A DNA stretch of 19,140 nt, taken from Oscillospiraceae bacterium (GTDB lineage Bacteria; Bacillota; Clostridia; Oscillospirales; Oscillospiraceae). The stretch covers positions 1 through 19,140 of the forward strand of contig JAHHRQ010000031.1 in assembly GCA_020025715.1 (NCBI GenBank), read 5' to 3'. Positions within the stretch are counted from its first letter, which is position 1. Each line of letters starts with the position of its first letter. The position numbers were made by a program, and so were the translations under genes. Below, piece after piece: positions 12,888 to 19,140 of this stretch. A model generated the notes under the pieces. It saw only the letters and a list, made by a program, of their open reading frames with translations, had not been told where the DNA came from and did not search any database.

Positions 12888-12916
12888 TGGACAGAATGGT
12901 GTTTCAATGGTATAAC
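12888..12916 (+). promoter_or_regulatory. Promoter of the citrate-branch operon
   Basis: TGGACA (12888-12893), 17 bp, TATAAC (12911-12916), with an extended -10 TGG just before it. Transcription would start near 12923, inside the operator, leaving a leader of about 65 nt. Confidence 0.7.
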
Positions 12917-12934
12917 TGTATACAATTATACAAG
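12917..12934. promoter_or_regulatory. Candidate GntR (FCD-type) operator
   Basis: TGTATACA (12917-12924) is a perfect palindrome and is followed by the half-site repeat TTATACAAG, so TATACAA occurs twice 8 bp apart. TTGTATACAA-like sites are typical for FadR/FCD-family GntR regulators. It covers the -10/+1 region, where binding would repress, and the operon's second gene encodes such a regulator. Confidence 0.6.
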
Positions 12935-12989
12935 AACACATAAAATTTCAGGCTAACAGCCTTTTAAGCAGCCGAAAGGAGCGATATAA

Positions 12990-14381
12990 ATGCTTGAGCT
13001 GTCACCCAAAACCAATCTTCTGGAGGAAAATGACTACCGTTTCTCCCTGCAGGACGTGAAAGAGCCGAAGCTTTTCAGGGAGATATACAACTACGACGAG
13101 GTGCCCAAGCTTTCCTTTAACCACCGCCGTGTTCCCATGAACATGCCGGAGGAGATATGGATTACCGATACCTCTTTCAGAGACGGACAGCAGTCTGTAA
13201 ACCCCTACACGGTGGATCAGATTGTGGAGCTGTTTAAACTTCTCTCCGAGCTTGGCGGCCCCTATGGCAGAATAAGACAGACGGAATTTTTCATATACAG
13301 CAAAAAGGACAGAGAGGCCATTGAGCGCTGCCGGGAGCTGGGACTTAAATTCCCGGAGATCACCACATGGATAAGGGCAAGCCGTGAGGATTTCAAGCTT
13401 GTAAAGGAGCTTGGAATTAAGGAAACAGGTATGCTGGTTTCCTGCTCCGACTACCATATATTTAAAAAGCTTAAAATGACCCGCCGCGAGGCAATGGAGC
13501 ATTATCTTGCCGCTGTTAAGGATGCCTTTGATGCGGGCGTTGTTCCCCGCTGTCATCTTGAAGATATTACAAGAGCGGACTTTTACGGCTTCGTGGTGCC
13601 TTTCGTAAACGAGCTTATGAAGCTTTCGGAAGAGGCAAAAATTCCGGTGAGAATAAGAGCCTGCGACACCATGGGTTACGGCGTTCCCTATACTGAGGTT
13701 GCACTTCCCAGAAGCGTTGCCGGTATAATCTACGGCTTGCAGCACTATTCCGGCGTAAGCAGCGAATATCTTGAATGGCACGGCCACAACGATTTCTATA
13801 AATCCGTTGCAAATGCCGCTACCGCATGGCTTTACGGTGCATCCGGCGTTAACTGCTCCCTTTTGGGCATAGGCGAGCGCACCGGAAACGTGCCCCTTGA
13901 GGCTATGGTGTTTGAATATGCCTCCCTTCGCGGCTCTCTTGACGGCATGGACACAAGAGCTATAACCAAGATTGCCCGCTACTTTAAAGAGGAGATAGGG
14001 TATGAGATCCCGCCTATGACTCCCTTTGTGGGCAGTAAATTCAACGAGACCAGAGCGGGCATCCACGCCGACGGACTTTTAAAGGACGAGGAAATTTATA
14101 ATATATTCAACACCGAAAAGCTGCTTGACCGGCCTGCAAAGGTCAGCGTAAACAAAAACTCCGGCCTTGCGGGAATTGCCTGCTGGATTAACCAGAATTA
14201 CGGCTTCAGCGAGGACAGAAAACTGGGCAAGCACGACATGATTGTAGAAAAGTTAAAGCTCTGGGTTGATGAGCAGTACGAGGACGGAAGAACCGCCTCC
14301 ATTTCCAACACCGAGCTTGAAAACAAGGTTTATGAGCTGTCGGGCGGGGCTTTGAAGCCCGGCGACAGAAAAGGGGATTAA
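12990..14381 (+). CDS. Re-citrate synthase (homocitrate/isopropylmalate synthase family)
   Basis: A 463-residue DRE-TIM metallolyase-type enzyme. Motifs: ITDTSFRDGQQS with R64-D65 (divalent metal and catalytic arginine), HLEDITRADF, RACDTMGYG and the metal-binding HGHND (264-268). The family includes homocitrate synthase, isopropylmalate synthase and the Re-face-stereospecific citrate synthase of Clostridium kluyveri. The downstream aconitase and isocitrate dehydrogenase, and no leu or lys genes nearby, favour citrate formation from acetyl-CoA and oxaloacetate. The N-terminus has about 50 residues before the TIM barrel, and there is no long C-terminal regulatory LeuA dimer domain. AAAGGAG lies 8 nt before ATG 12990. 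The family is certain; the exact acceptor is inferred from context. Confidence 0.85.
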   Translation: MLELSPKTNLLEENDYRFSLQDVKEPKLFREIYNYDEVPKLSFNHRRVPMNMPEEIWITDTSFRDGQQSVNPYTVDQIVELFKLLSELGGPYGRIRQTEFFIYSKKDREAIERCRELGLKFPEITTWIRASREDFKLVKELGIKETGMLVSCSDYHIFKKLKMTRREAMEHYLAAVKDAFDAGVVPRCHLEDITRADFYGFVVPFVNELMKLSEEAKIPVRIRACDTMGYGVPYTEVALPRSVAGIIYGLQHYSGVSSEYLEWHGHNDFYKSVANAATAWLYGASGVNCSLLGIGERTGNVPLEAMVFEYASLRGSLDGMDTRAITKIARYFKEEIGYEIPPMTPFVGSKFNETRAGIHADGLLKDEEIYNIFNTEKLLDRPAKVSVNKNSGLAGIACWINQNYGFSEDRKLGKHDMIVEKLKLWVDEQYEDGRTASISNTELENKVYELSGGALKPGDRKGD

Positions 14382-14384
14382 AGC

Positions 14385-15038
14385 ATGAGAGAGCATAAAA
14401 GCATATCAATAGCCGACGTGGTGTTCGACCAGCTGGAACAGGAAATTTTAACCGGCAAATATAAGCGGGGCGAAGTGCTCAGCGAAATAAGACTGTCAAA
14501 CGAGCTGGGGGTGAGCCGCACTCCTATCCGTGAGGCGGTGCGGAGATTGCAGCAGGAGCAGCTTCTGGAAGAGGGAGCGAGAGGCTCCGTGGTGCTGGGA
14601 ATTTCCCTTGAAGATACTCTGGACATGTACGATATACGTCTCAGCACCGAGAGCATGGCGGCAGGGAGAGCGGCAGAGAGAATTACCGATGAAGAACTGG
14701 GAAAAATGCAGGAAATGCTTGAGCTGCAAAGCTTTTATATCGGCAAAGAGGGCGCGGACAACGCCGACAAAATCAGAAATCTGGACTCGGAATTTCACGA
14801 GCTTTTATATAAGGCATCAGGAAGCCGGGTGTTTTACAACACTCTCAGCAGCCTCCACAGAAAGATTGCAAAATTCAGAAAGGTTTCCGTTTCAAGGCAC
14901 AGCAGGGCGGTAAACTCTCTCCATGAGCACGAGGCCATACTTGAAGCGCTGAAAAAACACGACAGCAAAGAGGCGGAGCGGCTTACAAGACTGCACATAC
15001 AGAATGCAAAAGACAGCATGACGGAAATGGAGAAATAA
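14385..15038 (+). CDS. GntR-family regulator, FadR/FCD subfamily
   Basis: A 217-residue transcription factor encoded inside the operon. The winged helix is at residues 12-70 (LSNELGVSRTPIREAVRRLQ is the helix-turn-helix). The C-terminal all-helical FCD domain retains the metal/ligand residues D134, H138, H182 and H204 (DSEFH, HEHEAIL, LHIQNA). FCD regulators usually sense small carboxylates, so citrate or a related acid is a sensible effector guess. AAGGGGA precedes the ATG by 7 nt; the gene starts 3 nt after the citrate synthase stop and ends 2 nt before the aconitase start. It probably binds the TGTATACA site at 12917. Confidence 0.92.
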   Translation: MREHKSISIADVVFDQLEQEILTGKYKRGEVLSEIRLSNELGVSRTPIREAVRRLQQEQLLEEGARGSVVLGISLEDTLDMYDIRLSTESMAAGRAAERITDEELGKMQEMLELQSFYIGKEGADNADKIRNLDSEFHELLYKASGSRVFYNTLSSLHRKIAKFRKVSVSRHSRAVNSLHEHEAILEALKKHDSKEAERLTRLHIQNAKDSMTEMEK

Positions 15039-15040
15039 AA

Positions 15041-16969
15041 ATGGGACTTAATATAGCAGAAAAAATCATCAAAGCCCACCTTGTAGGCGGCAGTATGGAA
15101 GAGGGGGCAGAAGCCGCTCTCAGAATTGACCAGACCTTAACTCAGGATGCAACCGGAACTATGGCATATCTGGAATTTGAGGCAATGGGCATTGACAGGG
15201 TAAAAACCGAAAAATCCCTTGCCTACATTGACCACAACACCTTGCAGTCCGGCTTTGAAAACGCAGACGACCACAGATATATCCAGTCCGTGTGCCGCAA
15301 GCACGGCATTTATTTCTCCCGCCCCGGCAACGGTATCTGCCATCAGGTGCATCTGGAGCGCTTCGGCGTTCCCGGCAAAACCCTTTTAGGCTCCGACAGC
15401 CACACCCCCACAGCAGGAGGCCTCGGTATGCTGGCTATGGGTGCGGGCGGCCTTGACGTGGCAGTAGCCATGGGCGGCGGAGCATACTATATAAATATGC
15501 CGAAAGTCATTAAGGTTGAGCTTTCCGGAAAGCTCCGGCCTTTTGTCTCCGCTAAGGATGTAAGCCTTGAAATCCTCCGGATACTGTCTGTTAAAGGCGG
15601 CGTGGGAAGAATTATCGAGTGGGGCGGCGAGGGCGTAAAGAGCCTTTCCGTGCCAGAGCGTGCAACCATTACAAACATGGGCGCAGAGCTTGGCGCTACC
15701 ACCTCAATTTTCCCATCTGACGAGATCACAAGAGCGTTTTTGAAGGCACAGGGCAGAGAAAAGGATTACAGCCCTGTTTTTGCCGACGAGGATGCAAAAT
15801 ACGAGAGAATTATAAAAATCGACCTTTCACAGCTTAAACCCCTTATTGCCTGCCCCCATATGCCGGATAAGGTGGTAACGGTTGAGAGCTTAAAGGGCAT
15901 GAAGGTGGATCAGGTATGTATAGGCTCCTGCACCAACTCCTCCCTTTACGACATGCTGAAAGCCTCTGCTATTATTAAAGGAAAGTGCGTTGCGCCAAGT
16001 GTCAGCATGTCCGTTTCCCCAGGTTCAAGACAGGTACTGAGTATGCTCTCCGAATGCGGGGCTTTAAACAACTTCATTCTTGCCGGTGCAAGACTTCTGG
16101 AATGTGCCTGCGGCCCCTGTATCGGCATGGGATTTTCCCCTAACTCCGGCGGCGTGAGCCTGCGTACCTTTAACCGTAACTTTGAGGGCAGAAGCGGCAC
16201 GGCAGACGCAAAAATCTACCTTGTTTCTCCTGAAACCGCAGTTGCCTCAGCCATTACCGGGGAAATAACCGACCCCAGAACTTTGGGAATGGAAATGCCG
16301 GAAATTAAAATGCCGGAGTGCTTCAAGGTGGACGACAGCGGCGTTTTAGCTCCCGCCGACCCTGAGGAGGCAAAGAGCGTTGAAGTTCTGCGAGGCCCCA
16401 ACATTAAGCCTATTCCCGAGGGTAAGCCCCTTACCGACACTTTAGAGGGTGAACTCACTCTGAAACTCGGCGACAACATCACCACCGACCACATTATGCC
16501 CGCCGGCGCTAAAATCCTGCCTTACCGCTCCAACATCCCCAAGCTCTCCGAATTCTGCTTTGCAGTCTGCGACAAGAGCTTTTCTCAGCGGGCAAAGGAA
16601 GCGGGACAGACTATCTTGGTAGGCGGTGCAAACTACGGTCAGGGCTCATCCAGAGAACATGCGGCACTGGTGCCTCTGTATCTGGGCGTTCGGGCTGTGG
16701 TTGCAAAGAGTTTTGCACGAATTCACGCCGCAAACCTTATAAACGCCGGAATCCTGCCTCTCTGCTTTAAAAATCCCGATGATTACGACAAATTAAAGCA
16801 GGGCGAAAAGCTGAGCATCAGCGGAGTTTTAGAGGGCTTGCACAGCGGCAAAATGAGCCTTCACAGCGAGAGCGGGGATATTCCCCTTGTATGCGCCTTT
16901 ACTGAGCGCCAGATAGGAATTTTGAAAGCAGGCGGACTGCTTAACTACACAAGGGAGAGCGGAAAATGA
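15041..16969 (+). CDS. acnA: Aconitate hydratase (monomeric, [4Fe-4S])
   Basis: A 642-residue aconitase that isomerises citrate to isocitrate in the cytosol. The cluster cysteines are C297 (IGSCTNSS) and C357/C360 (CGPCIG). Other hallmarks are DSHTPTAGG near the N-terminus, and in the C-terminal swivel domain GDNITTDHIMPAG and NYGQGSSREHAALVP. The length is that of the short Aquifex/mitochondrial-like type and not the 890-residue AcnA/IRP1 type. GGAG lies 8 nt before the ATG, and its last four bases overlap the isocitrate dehydrogenase start (ATGA), implying coupled translation. The symbol is by family; the enzyme is the middle step between Re-citrate synthase and isocitrate dehydrogenase in this operon. 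Confidence 0.95.
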   Translation: MGLNIAEKIIKAHLVGGSMEEGAEAALRIDQTLTQDATGTMAYLEFEAMGIDRVKTEKSLAYIDHNTLQSGFENADDHRYIQSVCRKHGIYFSRPGNGICHQVHLERFGVPGKTLLGSDSHTPTAGGLGMLAMGAGGLDVAVAMGGGAYYINMPKVIKVELSGKLRPFVSAKDVSLEILRILSVKGGVGRIIEWGGEGVKSLSVPERATITNMGAELGATTSIFPSDEITRAFLKAQGREKDYSPVFADEDAKYERIIKIDLSQLKPLIACPHMPDKVVTVESLKGMKVDQVCIGSCTNSSLYDMLKASAIIKGKCVAPSVSMSVSPGSRQVLSMLSECGALNNFILAGARLLECACGPCIGMGFSPNSGGVSLRTFNRNFEGRSGTADAKIYLVSPETAVASAITGEITDPRTLGMEMPEIKMPECFKVDDSGVLAPADPEEAKSVEVLRGPNIKPIPEGKPLTDTLEGELTLKLGDNITTDHIMPAGAKILPYRSNIPKLSEFCFAVCDKSFSQRAKEAGQTILVGGANYGQGSSREHAALVPLYLGVRAVVAKSFARIHAANLINAGILPLCFKNPDDYDKLKQGEKLSISGVLEGLHSGKMSLHSESGDIPLVCAFTERQIGILKAGGLLNYTRESGK

Positions 16970-18105
16970 ACGAGAAATTTATAGAAGAAGCGGCGGAGCA
17001 TTTTAAAGCTCTGCTGAAAGAACAGATAGAGCGGCAGGAGAGAATGGAAAAGGCGGCGGTGAAAACCGACTTTAATTCCATTCCCAAGCTCACCATAGGT
17101 CTTATTGACGGCGACGGCATAGGCCCTGTTATAATGGCAGTTGCCGAAAAGCTTTTAAATGAGCTTTTAAAGGATGATATTGCATCCGGTAAGGCGGAGC
17201 TTAAAAAGATTGAGGGTCTTACCATAGAAAACCGCCTTGCTTTAAATAAAGCCGTCCCCGACGATGTGCTGGCGGAAATCAAAAAGTGTGATGTTCTGCT
17301 GAAAGGCCCTACCACCACTCCCAAGGGCGGAAGCATGGAGAGCGCCAACGTGTGTCTGAGACGAGAGCTTGACTTATACGCAAACGTGCGCCCTGTTTCC
17401 ATTCCCGAAAAGGGCATAGACTGGTGCTTTTTCAGAGAAAACACCGAGGGCGAATACACTCTCGGCAGCCGCGGCATAGAGCTTTCCGATAAGCTCTCCA
17501 TGGACTTTAAGGTAACTACCGATGCAGGAACCCGCCGCATTGCAAGAGCTGCTTTTGATTACGCGCGGGCAAACGGCAAGACAAACGTTTCCATAGTCAC
17601 CAAGGCAAACATTATGAAAAAGACCGACGGCATGTTCTCCCGCATAGCCCACGAGGTTGGGGAGAGCTACCCTGAAATTACCGCCGACGACTACTACATA
17701 GACATTATGTGCGCAAACCTTGTGAATGAGGATATACGCTCAAAGTTTCAGGTTTTCCTGCTCCCCAACCTCTACGGCGACATTATAACCGACGAGGCCG
17801 CCCAGATTCAGGGAGGCGTAGGTACTGCGGGCAGCGCCAACATAGGCGACAGATACGCCATGTTCGAGGCCATTCACGGCTCTGCGCCCAGAAAGGTTGA
17901 GCGGGGCGAGGGCGCTTACGCAAATCCGGAAAGCATCCTTAAAGCCGCAGAAATGCTGCTTCGCCATGTGGGGAAGGCAGATAAGGCGGAGAGACTGGAA
18001 AAAGCAATCGCTCTCTGCAAGAAAGAGGGCAGAGTGGTTATGACCGGCCATGCAGACGGTGCAACTGCCGCCGAATTTGGTGAATATATACTGGAAAAAC
18101 TCTGA
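16966..18105 (+). CDS. icd: Isocitrate dehydrogenase (isocitrate/isopropylmalate DH family)
   Basis: A 379-residue beta-decarboxylating dehydrogenase that converts isocitrate to 2-oxoglutarate. Substrate motif: S123-x2-S126-x-N128, R132/R133 and LDLYANVRP with R142, which suits isocitrate and not isopropylmalate. Catalytic K213 is in TKANIMKKTDG, and the metal aspartates D246, D272 and D276 are in YIDIMCANLV and NLYGDIITDEAAQ. The coenzyme region reads HGSAPRK (304-310) in place of HGSAPDI, so the aspartate that marks NAD enzymes is missing and cofactor choice is uncertain. There is an unusual charged helical extension of about 40 residues before the Rossmann-like IGLIDGDGIGP. The context makes isocitrate the natural substrate. 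Confidence 0.9.
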   Translation: MNEKFIEEAAEHFKALLKEQIERQERMEKAAVKTDFNSIPKLTIGLIDGDGIGPVIMAVAEKLLNELLKDDIASGKAELKKIEGLTIENRLALNKAVPDDVLAEIKKCDVLLKGPTTTPKGGSMESANVCLRRELDLYANVRPVSIPEKGIDWCFFRENTEGEYTLGSRGIELSDKLSMDFKVTTDAGTRRIARAAFDYARANGKTNVSIVTKANIMKKTDGMFSRIAHEVGESYPEITADDYYIDIMCANLVNEDIRSKFQVFLLPNLYGDIITDEAAQIQGGVGTAGSANIGDRYAMFEAIHGSAPRKVERGEGAYANPESILKAAEMLLRHVGKADKAERLEKAIALCKKEGRVVMTGHADGATAAEFGEYILEKL

Positions 18106-18145
18106 AATACAGGAAAAGTTTAAGAATTCTTTAGATTTGCTGTGC

Positions 18146-18174
18146 TTGAAACGACGATAAATTTATGTTATACT
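18146..18174 (+). promoter_or_regulatory. Promoter of the small membrane protein gene
   Basis: TTGAAA (18146-18151), 17 bp, TATACT (18169-18174), with an extended TGT before the -10. The start would be near 18181, about 25 nt before the ATG. Confidence 0.7.
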
Positions 18175-18205
18175 TTTCTGGAAAATCTTTATTCGGAGTT
18201 ATTAT

Positions 18206-18685
18206 ATGATAGAATGGCTTACCGAAACCGTGGTCGGAAAATTCCTCAGCACCCTGTTTATTTCCATGGCTCCTGTGGTGGAGCTTAGGCTGGGACTGCC
18301 CTACGGCATTGCTCTCGGACTTGACTACCCGCTGGCTCTGGCGGCGGCGCTTATAGGAAACATGATTCCGGTTCCGTTTATTGTAATTTATATCGAGCGT
18401 ATTTTTGCATGGCTGAGACGGCACTTTGCAAAGCTGGACAGCGTTATTTCAAAGCTTGAAAACAAGGCTCACCTGAAAGGGGAGACGGTGAAGAAGTACG
18501 GCCCTCTCGGCCTTTTAATCTTCGTTGCAATCCCTCTGCCCGGCACCGGTGCATGGACAGGCGCCCTTGTTGCAGCGCTTTTAAACATGCGTGTGAGACA
18601 GGCCGCTCCCAGTATTCTTCTGGGCGTGTGCATTGCCGCCGCAATTATGACGGCGCTGACCTTCGGCATTATCAAAATAGTGTGA
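18206..18685 (+). CDS. Small membrane protein, Sm_multidrug_ex (COG2426) family
   Basis: A 159-residue integral membrane protein with about four hydrophobic segments (residues 12-35, 40-62, 98-125 and 131-157) and a basic cytoplasmic loop (LRRHFAKLDSVISKLENKAHLKG). The diagnostic pieces are MAPVVELRLGLPYGIALG near the N-terminus and AIPLPGTGAWTGALVAALL in the second half; the latter resembles the re-entrant motif of DedA-like transporters. The family name suggests drug export, but its function is poorly established. GGAG is 7 nt before the ATG, it has its own promoter and a hairpin follows the stop, so it is monocistronic. Confidence 0.88.
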   Translation: MIEWLTETVVGKFLSTLFISMAPVVELRLGLPYGIALGLDYPLALAAALIGNMIPVPFIVIYIERIFAWLRRHFAKLDSVISKLENKAHLKGETVKKYGPLGLLIFVAIPLPGTGAWTGALVAALLNMRVRQAAPSILLGVCIAAAIMTALTFGIIKIV

Positions 18686-18688
18686 AAT

Positions 18689-18715
18689 AAAGGACGGTTA
18701 AATAAACCGTCCTTT
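18689..18715. terminator. Hairpin terminator after the small membrane protein gene
   Basis: An 11-bp perfect stem AAAGGACGGTT/AACCGTCCTTT (18689-18699 with 18705-18715), loop AAATA. The following T-tract is short (TTTCGTTC), so it may leak into the next gene, which starts 20 nt later. Confidence 0.7.
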
Positions 18716-18734
18716 CGTTCTATAAGGGGAAATT

Positions 18735-19140
18735 ATGAAAATAATTTACAGAGACAGTGACATAATAGTGTGCATAAAGCCGCCCAGGGTGCTTTCCACC
18801 GACGAGCCCGGCGGACTTCCCGACATGCTCCGTGAGGAGCTTGGAGATAAAAACGCCGACATCAGAACCGTCCACAGGCTTGATCGAGTGGTGAGCGGAC
18901 TTATGGTTTTAGCGTGTAATCACCATTCAGCCTCCGAGCTTTCACGGCAGATAAGAGAGGACAGTTTTAAGAAAATCTATCTTGCCGCCGTCCACGGTGA
19001 AACGGAAAATTCCGGGCAGATGCGGGATTATATGTACAGGGACAAGGCGAGAAAAATGTCATTTATTACCGACACTCAAAGCAGGGAAACCAGAGAGGCT
19101 GTATTAAATTATGAGACTCTGGACAGAGCCGAGGGTATGA
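18735..19140 (+). CDS. RluA-family pseudouridine synthase, N-terminal part (cut by window end)
   Basis: An open frame from ATG 18735 to the window edge gives at least 135 residues without a stop. The catalytic motif VHRLDRVVSGLMVLA is present, with D50 as the nucleophile aspartate. IKPPRVLSTDEPG is the usual first strand of the catalytic domain and FKKIYLAAVHG follows the HRLD motif as expected. There is no N-terminal S4 RNA-binding domain. The enzyme would isomerise uridines in rRNA or tRNA; the target position cannot be told. AAGGGGA (18724-18730) is 4 nt upstream of the start. The gene is truncated only by the window boundary. Confidence 0.9.
   Translation, partial: MKIIYRDSDIIVCIKPPRVLSTDEPGGLPDMLREELGDKNADIRTVHRLDRVVSGLMVLACNHHSASELSRQIREDSFKKIYLAAVHGETENSGQMRDYMYRDKARKMSFITDTQSRETREAVLNYETLDRAEGM

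Noticed and set aside
13002..14066. 354-codon open frame antisense to the citrate synthase gene
   Set aside because: It is a shadow of a well-defined gene in a GC-biased third-position context; no ribosome site or family motif.
18106..18140. Terminator after isocitrate dehydrogenase
   Set aside because: Only a short AT-rich palindrome around AAGAATTCTT is present without a GC stem, so the operon end is not clear.

Overview
The window looks like a chromosomal segment of a strictly anaerobic Firmicute, most likely a gut-type clostridium near Ruminococcaceae/Oscillospiraceae. This is inferred from gene content (indolepyruvate:ferredoxin oxidoreductase, a Re-type citrate synthase operon, a minimal SufCB pair), strong AGGAG ribosome sites and codon use; nothing in the window names a species.

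Left part (1-4290, + strand): a cadmium/zinc/lead efflux operon made of a CadC-like ArsR repressor, a free-standing HMA metal-binding protein and a P1B-2 ATPase. It is preceded by four CATATGAA boxes spaced exactly 16 bp. A palindrome-covered promoter then drives a two-gene minimal SUF (SMS-type) Fe-S assembly pair. A MATE exporter follows (4351-5715).

Middle, - strand (5983-9500): a membrane-anchored seven-repeat RCC1 beta-propeller protein followed within 40 bp by iorA and iorB, apparently one transcription unit. The convergent junction with the MATE gene (5716-5982) holds two identical terminator hairpins around about 200 bp of foldable DNA.

The most unusual part is 9501-11402, where I see no conventional protein gene. 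It carries two paralogous, apparently non-coding transcription units on the - strand. RNA A runs from about 10309 to 9631 (about 680 nt) and RNA B from about 11017 to 10749 (about 270 nt). Each has a near-consensus promoter with 17-bp spacing, a shared AT-rich upstream element and a strong intrinsic terminator. They share a 3' domain that includes a Shine-Dalgarno sequence and a 9-codon ORF. RNA A has an extra 5' domain built from three tandem units of about 95 nt. Between the two lies a 33-35 bp tandem array of small hairpins. This is the best candidate for an undescribed system here.

Right part (11403-18105, + strand): a second MATE exporter, then a four-gene operon for the oxidative branch of the TCA cycle (Re-citrate synthase, FCD-type GntR regulator, aconitase, isocitrate dehydrogenase). 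A GntR-like operator sits on its promoter. The operon would convert acetyl-CoA and oxaloacetate to 2-oxoglutarate for glutamate synthesis. The window ends with a small membrane protein of the Sm_multidrug_ex family and the start of an RluA-type pseudouridine synthase cut by the window edge.
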